Origin: an uncultured Ruminococcus sp.
GTDB lineage: Bacteria > Bacillota > Clostridia > Oscillospirales > Ruminococcaceae
Direction: 5' to 3'
Length of the DNA stretch: 18,490 nt
Assembly: GCA_937907215.1 (NCBI GenBank)
Contig: CALESG010000058.1
Span: 1-18,490 of the forward strand
Shown here: positions 1-6,761 of the stretch, piece by piece
Layout: each line of letters opens with the position of its first letter
How positions within the stretch are numbered: position 1 is the first letter of the stretch
Notes under the pieces: generated by a model
What the model was told of the DNA's origin: nothing
Seen by the model: only the letters and a program-made list of their open reading frames with translations
The model's database searches: none
Position numbers and translations under genes: made by a program

Positions 1-2
1 AC

Positions 3-134
3 AGATGGGACGATAAGCACACGGATAAAGATACTGTTATTAAAGAAAACGATCATGCGATGGATGATATGAGATATTTTGTAAAAAGTGCAATGTACAA
101 AACATTGCGTGAAATTGGCTTAGACAGCAAGTAA
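3..134 (+). CDS. Terminase large subunit, C-terminal end (partial)
   Basis: This is the last 43 codons of a gene that enters from the left edge. The visible tail contains the sequence DHAMDDMRYFV followed by a short helical end (KTLREIGLDSK). The pattern D-H-A-M-D-x-x-R-Y is characteristic of the end of the RNase H-like nuclease domain of phage terminase large subunits, where an Asp in this motif helps bind the catalytic metal. The protein is the motor and nuclease that cuts concatemeric DNA and pumps it into the prohead through the portal. The neighbouring downstream portal gene is the classical partner and supports the call. Only the C-terminus is visible, so the ATPase motifs cannot be checked. 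Confidence 0.8.
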   Translation, partial: RWDDKHTDKDTVIKENDHAMDDMRYFVKSAMYKTLREIGLDSK

Positions 135-153
135 AGGTGGTGATGACAAGCAA

Positions 154-1518
154 ATGAACATTTTTAAGTTCATAGGTTCAATTCTTTTTAAAAAGCAAAA
201 AAAAGTTCAAACCGTTTCTTCTGAAATGCAGACTGCAATCGAAACATGGCTGAATCTATATGCTTATGGAACTGATAATATTGAAAAAACAGGCAGTCTG
301 CACCTTCCTTCTTCTGTTGCATCAGAAGTTTCACGTCTTGTACTGGCAGAGTCAAAAATTGAGGTAAGCAATGAAAATTTGAATGAACATATGCAGCTCT
401 TCTGGAATCGCTTTTGCAGTCAGGCTGAACTTGCTCTTGCTCTGGGAAGTCAAGTATTTAAGCCATATGTTTCCGGTGATAAGATAGCAGTTGATCTGGT
501 GCGTGCTGATAGATATGTGCCGACAGTCTTTGATTCTACAGGCAAAGTTGTATCAGCGGTTTTTATGGAACGCAAAACGGAAAATGACCGATATTATACA
601 CGTCTTGAATCGCATACATTTGATGAAAGTACGCATACATATACCGTTGAAAATAAGGCATACTGTTCATTCTCAGAAGAGTATCTTGGCGGCGAGTGCA
701 GTCTTGCTGATGTAGACGGTTGGGAGCAGCTCAAAGATATACAGACGATAGCCAACGTTCAGCAGCCGCTTTTTGCAGTATTCAAAGTCCCGACAGCCAA
801 TCATATAGACATTGATTCTCCTCTTGGTTCTTCTGTATATGCTGATGCATATGAACTTTTTTCACAAGCAGAACGGCAGTGGGAGCGACTCATGTGGGAG
901 TTTAAAGGCACCGAGCTTGCCATTGATGCATCAGAAGCTCTTTTCCCACGCAAGGGTGAAAAACTTGCAAAAAAGCTGCCACGTACATTCAGGCGGCTTT
1001 TCAGAATGCACGATATTGACCCTCAAGCAAAGCTTACAGATATGCTTCAGGTATTTTCCCCTGCTATACGTGACTCGAATATCTTCAACGGCTTCAATCG
1101 CATTTTACAGAGAATAGAATTTTCTTGTGGTTTGGCATACGGTACTATTTCAGATCCGCAAGTAGTAGAAAAAACCGCTGAGGAAATTCGGTCTTCAAAG
1201 CAACGCAGCTATGTTCAAACAAGCAGAATACAGCAGAGCTTGCAAAATGCTTTAGAGCAGCTGCTATACGCTATGAAAGTCTATGCTGCTTTGTATGAGC
1301 TGCCGTATGATCAAAATGCAGAGCTTACCTGCTCATGGGGTGACAGTGTTCTTGAAGATACTGAAAAGACTTTTCAGCAGCAGTTGCAGCTTGCTCAGGC
1401 AGGATATTACAAGCCTGAGTGTCTATTATCTTGGTATTTCGGCTGTTCTGAAGAAGAGGCTAAAGAGATGATTCCTGATAAGCCGGTATACAGAGAGCCG
1501 TTCGGTGGTGATGGATAA
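154..1518 (+). CDS. Phage portal protein (SPP1 gp6-like)
   Basis: A 454-aa protein of the usual length for SPP1/A118-type portal proteins. The portal is a dodecameric ring at one capsid vertex through which DNA is packaged and ejected, and to which neck proteins attach. Seen in the sequence: a short basic N-terminus, a Trp/Tyr-rich first third (IETWLNLYAYG), the stretch TANHIDIDSPLGSSVYADA, an Arg/Trp-rich helix (ERQWERLMWEFKGTELAID) and a later SSKQRSYVQTSRIQQSL helix. Such segments are common in portals of this group before and within the stem and clip. It lies 19 bases after the terminase stop, with AAAGGTGG upstream of the ATG. Its TAA overlaps the ATG of the next gene (TAATG), implying translational coupling to the MuF protein. 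Family assignment is by recognition, not search. Confidence 0.85.
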   Translation: MNIFKFIGSILFKKQKKVQTVSSEMQTAIETWLNLYAYGTDNIEKTGSLHLPSSVASEVSRLVLAESKIEVSNENLNEHMQLFWNRFCSQAELALALGSQVFKPYVSGDKIAVDLVRADRYVPTVFDSTGKVVSAVFMERKTENDRYYTRLESHTFDESTHTYTVENKAYCSFSEEYLGGECSLADVDGWEQLKDIQTIANVQQPLFAVFKVPTANHIDIDSPLGSSVYADAYELFSQAERQWERLMWEFKGTELAIDASEALFPRKGEKLAKKLPRTFRRLFRMHDIDPQAKLTDMLQVFSPAIRDSNIFNGFNRILQRIEFSCGLAYGTISDPQVVEKTAEEIRSSKQRSYVQTSRIQQSLQNALEQLLYAMKVYAALYELPYDQNAELTCSWGDSVLEDTEKTFQQQLQLAQAGYYKPECLLSWYFGCSEEEAKEMIPDKPVYREPFGGDG

Positions 1519-3422
1519 TGCTTTCACCCGAATGGTATGAAGCTTGTACCGATCAGATACTTGTACTTTACAGTCGGCTTGAAGATGATATACTTAAAGA
1601 TATTGTACGCAGAATTTTAAAAACGGGCATGGTCACCGATTCGGCAAAGTGGCAGGCTGAAATGCTTCAGGAAGCAGGACTGCTTTATAACGACATAATG
1701 CAGGAAATTGCAAAGTACGCATCTAAGACAACTGAAGAAGTATGCTTGCTCTTTGAAGAAGCCGGTACAGAGGTCATGAGAAATGACAATATCATAGCAC
1801 AAAGCACTACAGGTCAAAAGCTTCATCTTTCAGACAGTGGGCTGCAAATTTTAAAAGCCAATTACAGAAATACCTTGGGCAATCTGCAAAATCTTACAAA
1901 CACCACTGCTATGACCTCACAGGCGGCATTTATTGCCGCTTGCAATTCTGCACATATGCAAATAACAAGCGGTGCATTCAGCTATCAGGAAGCCGTTAGA
2001 AATGCTATCAGGCGTGCAGCTCAAGGCGGACTTACAGTAAAATATCCTACAGGGCATATTGACAAATTAGATGTTGCCGTTCGCCGTGCTGCACTTACGG
2101 GAGTTGGACAGACAGCTGCCAAGATCTCCATAATGAATGCCGAAGAAATGGACTGCGATCTTATGGAAATTACAGCTCATGCAGGAGCTAGACCCGAACA
2201 CGCTAAGTGGCAGGGCAAACTTGTAAGCCGCACCGGAAAGAATGTTGGACGCATTGTAGACGGTGTGAGGGTACTTTCACTTGCTGATATCGGCTATGGC
2301 ACCGGTGCAGGATTTCGAGGCTGGAATTGTCGTCATGACTGGAATCCATATTTTGAGGGCTATTCAACGCTTAATTATACGGATGAACAGCTTGCAAAGC
2401 TTGATGAGAAAAATATTGAATATGACGGTCAAATGTACAGTCAATATGAAATATCTCAGATGCAGAGAGCGCAGGAGCGTAAAATACGTGAGCTTAAACG
2501 TCAGACTGTTAAAATGCAGGATGCTGCTGATTTTGCTACTGATCCAAAGCTTAAAGAGCTTGCTAAGACTGATCATCAGGCGATGTCTGTAAAGCTTAAA
2601 ACAGCTGAAAAAGAATTGAAAGACTTCTGTAAAGCCACTGGTCAAGACCGTGATAAGTTTCGTGAACAGGTACTTGGGTTTAGCAAGTCAGAAGCTCAGA
2701 GGGCGGTGCAGGCGGCGAAAAAAGCTACAAATAATATTGACTATATGTCAAGATTCAATCCGACATTTTCAGATGAAAAAGTTTTAACAACAGGTAATTT
2801 ATCAATCAGAACTAAAACGGTAAGCAACAGTAAATTCAAAATGTTTACTGATATTGATGCCGACAGAAAAAACAAAGCCGTACGTTTGACCGAAAAGAAT
2901 CTTATTGCTGTGCAAAAATTTTTGCCTGAAGGCTTTGAAATGCCATCTATTGCGGTTGTTGATTTCAATAAACATAAGTTGAATACTTATGCTATAGGCG
3001 GATATGATAAGAATACAGGCATAATGTACATAAACAGCAGATATGACACCAAGGAAAAAGTGCTTGCATTTGTAAATTCTTCAAGGGGTCGATTTGCAAA
3101 CACAACTGAATATGCTCCGATTCTTCATGAACTTGGACATAAATATTATGAAGATTCTATAAAAAAGCTTGCAATTTCAGAAAATATGAGTTATAATAAG
3201 GCTAAGAAAAAGATTGATAAAAGTATCTATAAATACATAGAAGACAATGGCGGTGATTTCTTTTTAGAAACCATTCTAAGTACATATGCACAGGTTGGCT
3301 ATGCGAAAAATTCTTTTACAGAAATCACCGCAGAATGCTTTTCCGTAAGAGATGAAAATGCCACAGCTAAAGATATTCTGAACTTGTTAGGAGTTGATTT
3401 ATATGATGATAAATCCCACTAA
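1518..3422 (+). CDS. MuF-type minor capsid protein with C-terminal zincin-like metallopeptidase domain
   Basis: A 634-aa protein. Residues about 1-310 form the minor head protein part (Mu gpF / SPP1 gp7 / Phage_min_cap2 type), with the diagnostic ITAHAGARPEHAKWQGK and GYGTGAGFRGWNCRHDWNP segments. Residues about 320-405 are a charged, probably coiled linker. Residues about 410-634 are an extra domain with HELGH (537-541) and, about 60 residues on, EITAECFS (Glu602 or Glu606 as a possible third zinc ligand). This is the pattern of HExxH zincins. MuF proteins sit in the head close to the portal, and in temperate Bacillota phages their C-termini often carry variable toxin or enzyme domains. The domain could be a virion-carried effector or, less likely, a capsid maturation protease. 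The start overlaps the portal stop. The last 20 bases overlap the next small gene. Confidence 0.8.
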   Translation: MLSPEWYEACTDQILVLYSRLEDDILKDIVRRILKTGMVTDSAKWQAEMLQEAGLLYNDIMQEIAKYASKTTEEVCLLFEEAGTEVMRNDNIIAQSTTGQKLHLSDSGLQILKANYRNTLGNLQNLTNTTAMTSQAAFIAACNSAHMQITSGAFSYQEAVRNAIRRAAQGGLTVKYPTGHIDKLDVAVRRAALTGVGQTAAKISIMNAEEMDCDLMEITAHAGARPEHAKWQGKLVSRTGKNVGRIVDGVRVLSLADIGYGTGAGFRGWNCRHDWNPYFEGYSTLNYTDEQLAKLDEKNIEYDGQMYSQYEISQMQRAQERKIRELKRQTVKMQDAADFATDPKLKELAKTDHQAMSVKLKTAEKELKDFCKATGQDRDKFREQVLGFSKSEAQRAVQAAKKATNNIDYMSRFNPTFSDEKVLTTGNLSIRTKTVSNSKFKMFTDIDADRKNKAVRLTEKNLIAVQKFLPEGFEMPSIAVVDFNKHKLNTYAIGGYDKNTGIMYINSRYDTKEKVLAFVNSSRGRFANTTEYAPILHELGHKYYEDSIKKLAISENMSYNKAKKKIDKSIYKYIEDNGGDFFLETILSTYAQVGYAKNSFTEITAECFSVRDENATAKDILNLLGVDLYDDKSH

Positions 3423-3555
3423 AGAAGAAATTGAGATTCGAAAGAAAATTGTCGATTGCAAAGATGAGTCAAAGAGAAAAGAACTATACAAGGAATTGAG
3501 AAAAATATTGATTGAACAGGATAAAAAATTGGCAGACTGTCCGTTTTGCCATTAA
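3403..3555 (+). CDS. 50-aa charged protein overlapping the MuF-metallopeptidase gene; candidate immunity or partner protein
   Basis: A short frame starting at ATG 3403 (an ATG also follows directly at 3406). It begins MMINPTKEEIEIRKKIVDC, is almost wholly helical and highly charged in its middle, and ends DCPFCH with two Cys and a His close together. A good ribosome binding site (GGAG, 3390-3393) lies nine bases upstream inside the MuF gene, and the two genes overlap by 20 bases, so they are probably co-translated. I do not recognise the family. Its position directly behind a gene with a toxin-like C-terminal domain is where immunity proteins of polymorphic toxins are found, but that role is inference. 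It is followed by an intrinsic terminator. Confidence 0.6.
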   Translation: MMINPTKEEIEIRKKIVDCKDESKRKELYKELRKILIEQDKKLADCPFCH

Positions 3556-3597
3556 ATGACAATTCCATTCAGCATATTCTATCTCAAAAAAACATAC

Positions 3598-3626
3598 AAA
3601 AGCACCTTTCACAGGGTGCTTTTCTT
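3598..3626 (+). terminator. Intrinsic terminator after the MuF/small-gene pair
   Basis: A perfect nine-base-pair stem, AAAAGCACC paired with GGTGCTTTT around an eight-base loop. The terminal T run is part of the stem and is followed by CTTATA. It lies 42 bases after the stop of the 50-aa gene. It would end, or partly end, transcription coming from terminase, portal and MuF. Confidence 0.75.
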
Positions 3627-3652
3627 ATACCCAAAATTAGAAGGGAAGATTT

Positions 3653-3742
3653 ATGATAAATAACTATATGTATATTACTCTTAGGATTTGGGGCATTGCA
3701 AAAAAACTTAAAGTAAGACAAGCACAACATAAAATTAAATAA
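3653..3742 (+). CDS. Possible 29-aa basic peptide between two terminators
   Basis: An ATG frame of 29 codons (MINNYMYITLRIWGIAKKLK..., ending QAQHKIK) with a plausible ribosome binding site (GAAGGGAAG) just upstream. It has a hydrophobic aromatic N-terminal half and a Lys/Arg-rich C-terminal half. It fills most of the space between the terminators at 3598 and 3747. It could be a small expressed peptide, a leader peptide or chance; I know of no homologue. The ribosome binding site and the snug placement are the only support. Confidence 0.3.
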   Translation: MINNYMYITLRIWGIAKKLKVRQAQHKIK

Positions 3743-3746
3743 AACA

Positions 3747-3780
3747 AGAGTGTATCCACATCAAGGTACGCTCTTTTTTT
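3747..3780 (+). terminator. Intrinsic terminator upstream of the scaffold gene
   Basis: AGAGTGTA pairs with TACGCTCT (one G-T pair), with an inner CC/GG pair and one bulged T, around a short loop, followed directly by six further T residues. It is the most canonical terminator in the window. It lies about 70 bases upstream of the scaffold start, so head genes downstream need either read-through, antitermination or their own promoter. No clear promoter was found in the 3781-3848 interval. Confidence 0.75.
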
Positions 3781-3792
3781 ATACACAGGTTC

Positions 3793-3831
3793 TTCTATAT
3801 GGAGAATCTAATTTTATTTGTTCTATATGGA
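3793..3831 (+). repeat. Two 11-base direct repeats upstream of the scaffold gene
   Basis: TTCTATATGGA occurs at 3793-3803 and again at 3821-3831, start to start 28 bases apart, between the terminator and the scaffold ribosome binding site. The second copy runs into the AGGAGG site. Two copies could be a protein or RNA binding site, or a chance duplication. Confidence 0.45.
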
Positions 3832-3848
3832 CAGGAGGAAAAACAAAA

Positions 3849-4529
3849 ATGACATTTGAAAAACTAAAATCTTTGCTTGAAAGCGGGGCAATCACGCAGG
3901 AGGAATTTGACGAACTGTCAAAAGGAATCAAAGCACCCGAATCATCCGAAGAACCCAAAAACGAACCGACATCCGACAATGCCGGGGAGCCTATCGACTA
4001 TGATAAGCTGGACAAGATAATTCAGTCGAGAGTTGATAAGCAAATGGCAGCAGAGCGAAAGAAAAACGTTGAGCTTGAAAAGAAGCTAAAAAATTTGCAG
4101 CAGGAAAAGCTTACAGACGAGGAGCTTAAAAATATTGAGATTGAGGAAAAGGAAAAAGCCATTGCAGAGCGTGAAAAGGCTATTGCTGACAAAGAAAACA
4201 GGCTTTTTGCAGTCAAGGTGATAAAAGAAGCCGGACTTGATGACGGCAGTGATACAGCTTTATCACTCGTTGATTTTGTGATGGATGAGGACGAAACAAA
4301 AATCAAGTCAAAGGTAAAGGCATTTAAAGAGCTGTTTGACAAGGCTGTAAAAGCAGAAGTTGACAAACGCTTTAAAGAAAACGGCTATATGCCTAAGAAG
4401 GGCAGCAATCTCAATAACAGTATAAATCCCTATACCAAAGAACAGTTCAACCTTACGAAGCAAATGGAACTTGAAAGTACAAATCCTGAACTTGCAGCAC
4501 AGCTCAAAGCAGCAGCAGGGATGAAGTAA
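3849..4529 (+). CDS. Capsid scaffold protein
   Basis: A 226-aa protein with the layout of phage scaffolds. It has an acidic, Pro/Ser-rich N-terminal segment (residues 1-55), a long highly charged helical centre rich in Glu and Lys (about 60-120, a coiled coil with repeats such as KEKAIAEREKAIADKE), and a C-terminal part with KKGSNLNNSINPYTKEQFN before an Ala/Leu-rich end. Scaffolds guide assembly of the major capsid protein into proheads and then leave. The gene directly precedes the capsid gene, as expected. The start at ATG 3849 is chosen because AGGAGG lies ten bases upstream. An upstream in-frame start at 3750 would place the N-terminus inside the terminator hairpin and is rejected. It resembles the DUF4355/gp20-like scaffolds of Bacillota phages. 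Confidence 0.85.
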   Translation: MTFEKLKSLLESGAITQEEFDELSKGIKAPESSEEPKNEPTSDNAGEPIDYDKLDKIIQSRVDKQMAAERKKNVELEKKLKNLQQEKLTDEELKNIEIEEKEKAIAEREKAIADKENRLFAVKVIKEAGLDDGSDTALSLVDFVMDEDETKIKSKVKAFKELFDKAVKAEVDKRFKENGYMPKKGSNLNNSINPYTKEQFNLTKQMELESTNPELAAQLKAAAGMK

Positions 4530-4566
4530 GGACTTAAACATTTTATAAAAACAGGAGGTTTTATTT

Positions 4567-5709
4567 ATGCCAGTTACAACTATTGCAAATATGCAGATTG
4601 TACCTGAAAAGTTCTCACAGTACGTTATTGACCGTACAACGGAGCTTAACACATTCATCAATTCGGGCATTGCAACACCTGATGCAACAGTAGCAGCACT
4701 TATTAACAGCGCACCTGAAGGCGGTAGATTTATCGAAATTCCTATGTGGAATCCACTTGACGGCGAAGAAGATGTATTTGGTGAAGCCGATGTATCAATT
4801 GGTGATATTACAACAAAGAATGCACACGCAACATTGCTCATGCGTCAAAGAGCTTGGGGCAGTACAGACCTTGCACACGTTCTCGGCGGTGCTGATCCGA
4901 TGGGAGCTATTGCACAGCTTATCGCCGATTGGAGAAATACTCGTGAACAAAAGATTTATTTGTCTATCCTAAAAGGCATTCTTAACCCGACAAACGGCGC
5001 ACTTAAATGCCATGTAAATGATATTTCAAGTGGAACAGGTGCAGCAGCAAACATTTCACAGGGTGCAACTCTTGATACAAAGCAGCTTTTAGGAGACCAT
5101 TACGGTGCACTTGGAATGACATTTATGCATTCGGCAACATATACGCACTTGCAAAAGCATGATATGATTGCAAGAACACCTGTATTCAATCCGGTCGGTG
5201 ATACAGTCGAGATTCAGACTTATCTTGGTTATAGAATTATAGTTGATGACAGTATGCCTGTAAATATGGTTGGTGCAACATACACAAAGACTACAGACAC
5301 AGCTATTACAGCAGGAAAGACCTATTACACAGTTAGCAATGACGTTTATACAGCGGTTGAAAATCCTGCTGCCCTTGACATCGCTAATTATTACGAAATG
5401 ACCTCGGCAGGAACACCGGTTTATGATACCTATTTCTTGGGCAACGGTGCATTTATCAGACAGGACGGCACACCGCAAGGATTTGTAGGCACTGAAACAG
5501 ACCGTGACAAGATTGGTGCTAAAAATTATCTTATCAATCGTTGGTGTCAGATTATTCACCCTCGCGGTTTCTCTTGGAACACCAATGCAAAATATCCGGA
5601 CGGCTTATACTACCCTAACAATGCAATGCTTGCAGCTCCTGATAACTGGACACTTGCAATTGACCATAAGAAAGTACCGATTGCTTGTTTACGTCATAAG
5701 ATTGGTTAA
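4567..5709 (+). CDS. Major capsid protein with a small inserted domain
   Basis: A 380-aa protein placed directly after the scaffold gene, with AGGAGG upstream of its ATG. It is the main shell subunit, expected to have the HK97 fold. Recognisable capsid-protein segments are GGRFIEIPMWNPLDGEED (53-70), the RQRAWGSTDLAHVLGGADPM region (93-112), WRNTREQKIYLSILKGIL (122-139), the MTFMHSATYTHLQK stretch (184-197), YRIIVDDSMPV (222-232) and the C-terminal HPRGFSWN. Residues about 237-281 (TYTKTTDTAITAGKTYY ... VYTAVENPA ... YYE) interrupt this pattern and resemble small beta-rich modules seen in other phage structural proteins, so they are likely a surface insert. The order scaffold, capsid, small protein, connector supports the call. 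Confidence 0.88.
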   Translation: MPVTTIANMQIVPEKFSQYVIDRTTELNTFINSGIATPDATVAALINSAPEGGRFIEIPMWNPLDGEEDVFGEADVSIGDITTKNAHATLLMRQRAWGSTDLAHVLGGADPMGAIAQLIADWRNTREQKIYLSILKGILNPTNGALKCHVNDISSGTGAAANISQGATLDTKQLLGDHYGALGMTFMHSATYTHLQKHDMIARTPVFNPVGDTVEIQTYLGYRIIVDDSMPVNMVGATYTKTTDTAITAGKTYYTVSNDVYTAVENPAALDIANYYEMTSAGTPVYDTYFLGNGAFIRQDGTPQGFVGTETDRDKIGAKNYLINRWCQIIHPRGFSWNTNAKYPDGLYYPNNAMLAAPDNWTLAIDHKKVPIACLRHKIG

Positions 5710-5739
5710 TAAAACAGCAGTTGAAGGGAGGACTATACG

Positions 5740-5919
5740 TTGTCATGTACATTCTGGAATATGCGCAGACGATCAAGAATGCAAAAAAAATCGGCAGAGC
5801 GTGAAAATATGGATGTTGAAATACCTACAACATCTGCTAAAGCCGAAGAAAAGGCGGTGACAGCCAATGATAAAAAGCGAACTGGTCGAAAGTCTAAAGC
5901 TGGGAATAGCTCCGATTGA
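5740..5919 (+). CDS. Small Lys/Arg-rich protein between capsid and connector genes (TTG start)
   Basis: A 59-aa protein starting at TTG with AGGGAGG eight bases upstream; no ATG fits that site. It begins SCTFWNMRRRSRMQKK and ends KKRTGRKSKAGNSSD, with an acidic, Ala-rich middle. Small proteins starting with a similar FWxMRRR segment are, to my memory, often found between the capsid and connector genes of related clostridial prophages, but their role is not known to me. A basic protein of this kind could bind DNA or serve as a minor head component. It overlaps the following connector gene by 53 bases in another frame, which suggests coupled translation. Confidence 0.65.
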   Translation: MSCTFWNMRRRSRMQKKSAERENMDVEIPTTSAKAEEKAVTANDKKRTGRKSKAGNSSD

Positions 5920-6226
5920 TGATCGAAATTGTTTAATTGTCGAAAGTGCTATTGAATGGATTAAGACAAACACTACGCTTGAATTTGACATTGAAAATGA
6001 AGAAAACTTAAAAGCCTTGCCGTCATGTGTAAGGCTTTTTATAGTTAAGTTCTTTGATGTGAATATGCTGAGTGTGGGTGTTGCTTCTGAAAGCATTGAG
6101 GACATGTCTCAATCATTTGATACAGGTGATAAAACAGCTATGATATGGCAGTTTGCTGAAGAATTATTGTATCCATATCTAAAAAGCCGTGTTCGTTTCG
6201 TTGCTGCTGCAAAGCGATGGAAATAA
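5867..6226 (+). CDS. Head-tail connector (adaptor) protein
   Basis: A 119-aa protein, mostly helical, of the size and position of the gp6/gp15/YqbG-type adaptor that docks under the portal. Features seen: an N-terminal helix (ELVESLKLGIAPIDD), a region with IESAIEWIK-type spacing, an internal PSCVRLFIVKFFDVN helix, and a C-terminal YLKSRVRFVAAAKRWK. Adaptors of this type commonly have this pattern of early helices followed by a helix that interdigitates with the portal. AGGCGGTGA lies just upstream of the ATG. It overlaps the preceding small basic gene. The family match is by position and composition, so the exact subfamily is uncertain. Confidence 0.65.
   Translation: MIKSELVESLKLGIAPIDDRNCLIVESAIEWIKTNTTLEFDIENEENLKALPSCVRLFIVKFFDVNMLSVGVASESIEDMSQSFDTGDKTAMIWQFAEELLYPYLKSRVRFVAAAKRWK
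6010..6040 (+). terminator. Terminator-like hairpin inside the connector gene
   Basis: AAAAGCCTT pairs perfectly with AAGGCTTTT (nine base pairs) across a 12-base loop and runs into TTTTTATAG. It has the shape of an intrinsic terminator but lies wholly within the connector coding region. It could attenuate transcription when ribosomes are scarce, or be a coincidence of codons for Lys-Ala and Arg-Leu-Phe. Confidence 0.4.
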
Positions 6227-6256
6227 CAAGATGACGTTCTTTTTAGGGGTGATTAT

Positions 6257-6757
6257 ATGGGCATTAAATACAAAACGACTGTCAACAAGCTGCCGGAAGT
6301 TAGTAAGACGTTGGAAACTCTTGGCGGCAGAAAAGTAACAATTGGTGCATTGAAAGGCGAGAACTCATGGTTAGCAGGAATACACGAATATGGCTGCAAT
6401 ATTCCTGTAACACCTAAAATGCGTGCGTTTCTTCATGCACAAGGTTTTCACTTAAAGGATAGTACAAAGTATATCAGAATACCAGAACGCTCATTTTTGC
6501 GAAACGGTCATGATGAAAATACGGATAAAGTTATGCAACAAACCGAAAGAGCAATATCTCAGGTTGTGGCCGGTAAGATGTCTGTTGACGATGTGCTTGA
6601 TTTATGCGGAGAACAGTTTGCAACAGCTATCAAAACATATATGCGTAATTTATCAAGCCCCGGCAATCACCCTTATACTGTAGACCAAAAAGGAAGCAGC
6701 AATCCTTTGATTGACACTGGTGGTTTAGTTGAAAGTATAACTTGGGAGAAGGAGTAG
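6257..6757 (+). CDS. Neck/tail-completion protein (HK97 gp10-like or virion morphogenesis family)
   Basis: A 166-aa protein. The telling segments are IHEYGCNIPVTPKMRAFLHAQG (about 41-62) and IRIPERSFLRNGHDEN (about 73-88). HEYG followed later by P-x-R-x-F-L is the signature of head-tail joining and tail-completion proteins of the HK97 gp10 and P2 gpS/Mu gpG sort, which join the head connector to the tail. A helical region follows (MQQTERAISQVVAGKMSVDDVLDLCGEQFATAIKTYMRN), then the usual terminal PLIDTGGLVESITWE, a common ending of this family. It follows the connector with a 30-base spacer holding AGGGGTGAT. Which specific subfamily applies is not settled. Confidence 0.7.
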   Translation: MGIKYKTTVNKLPEVSKTLETLGGRKVTIGALKGENSWLAGIHEYGCNIPVTPKMRAFLHAQGFHLKDSTKYIRIPERSFLRNGHDENTDKVMQQTERAISQVVAGKMSVDDVLDLCGEQFATAIKTYMRNLSSPGNHPYTVDQKGSSNPLIDTGGLVESITWEKE

Positions 6758-6761
6758 AGTA

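Noticed and set aside
3750..3848. N-terminal extension of the scaffold protein from an upstream in-frame start.
   Set aside because: It would begin within the terminator hairpin at 3747-3774, has no ribosome binding site, and ATG 3849 has AGGAGG at the right distance.
4308..4841. A 177-residue frame on the - strand across the scaffold-capsid border.
   Set aside because: It covers two well-supported genes on the other strand and shows no family features.
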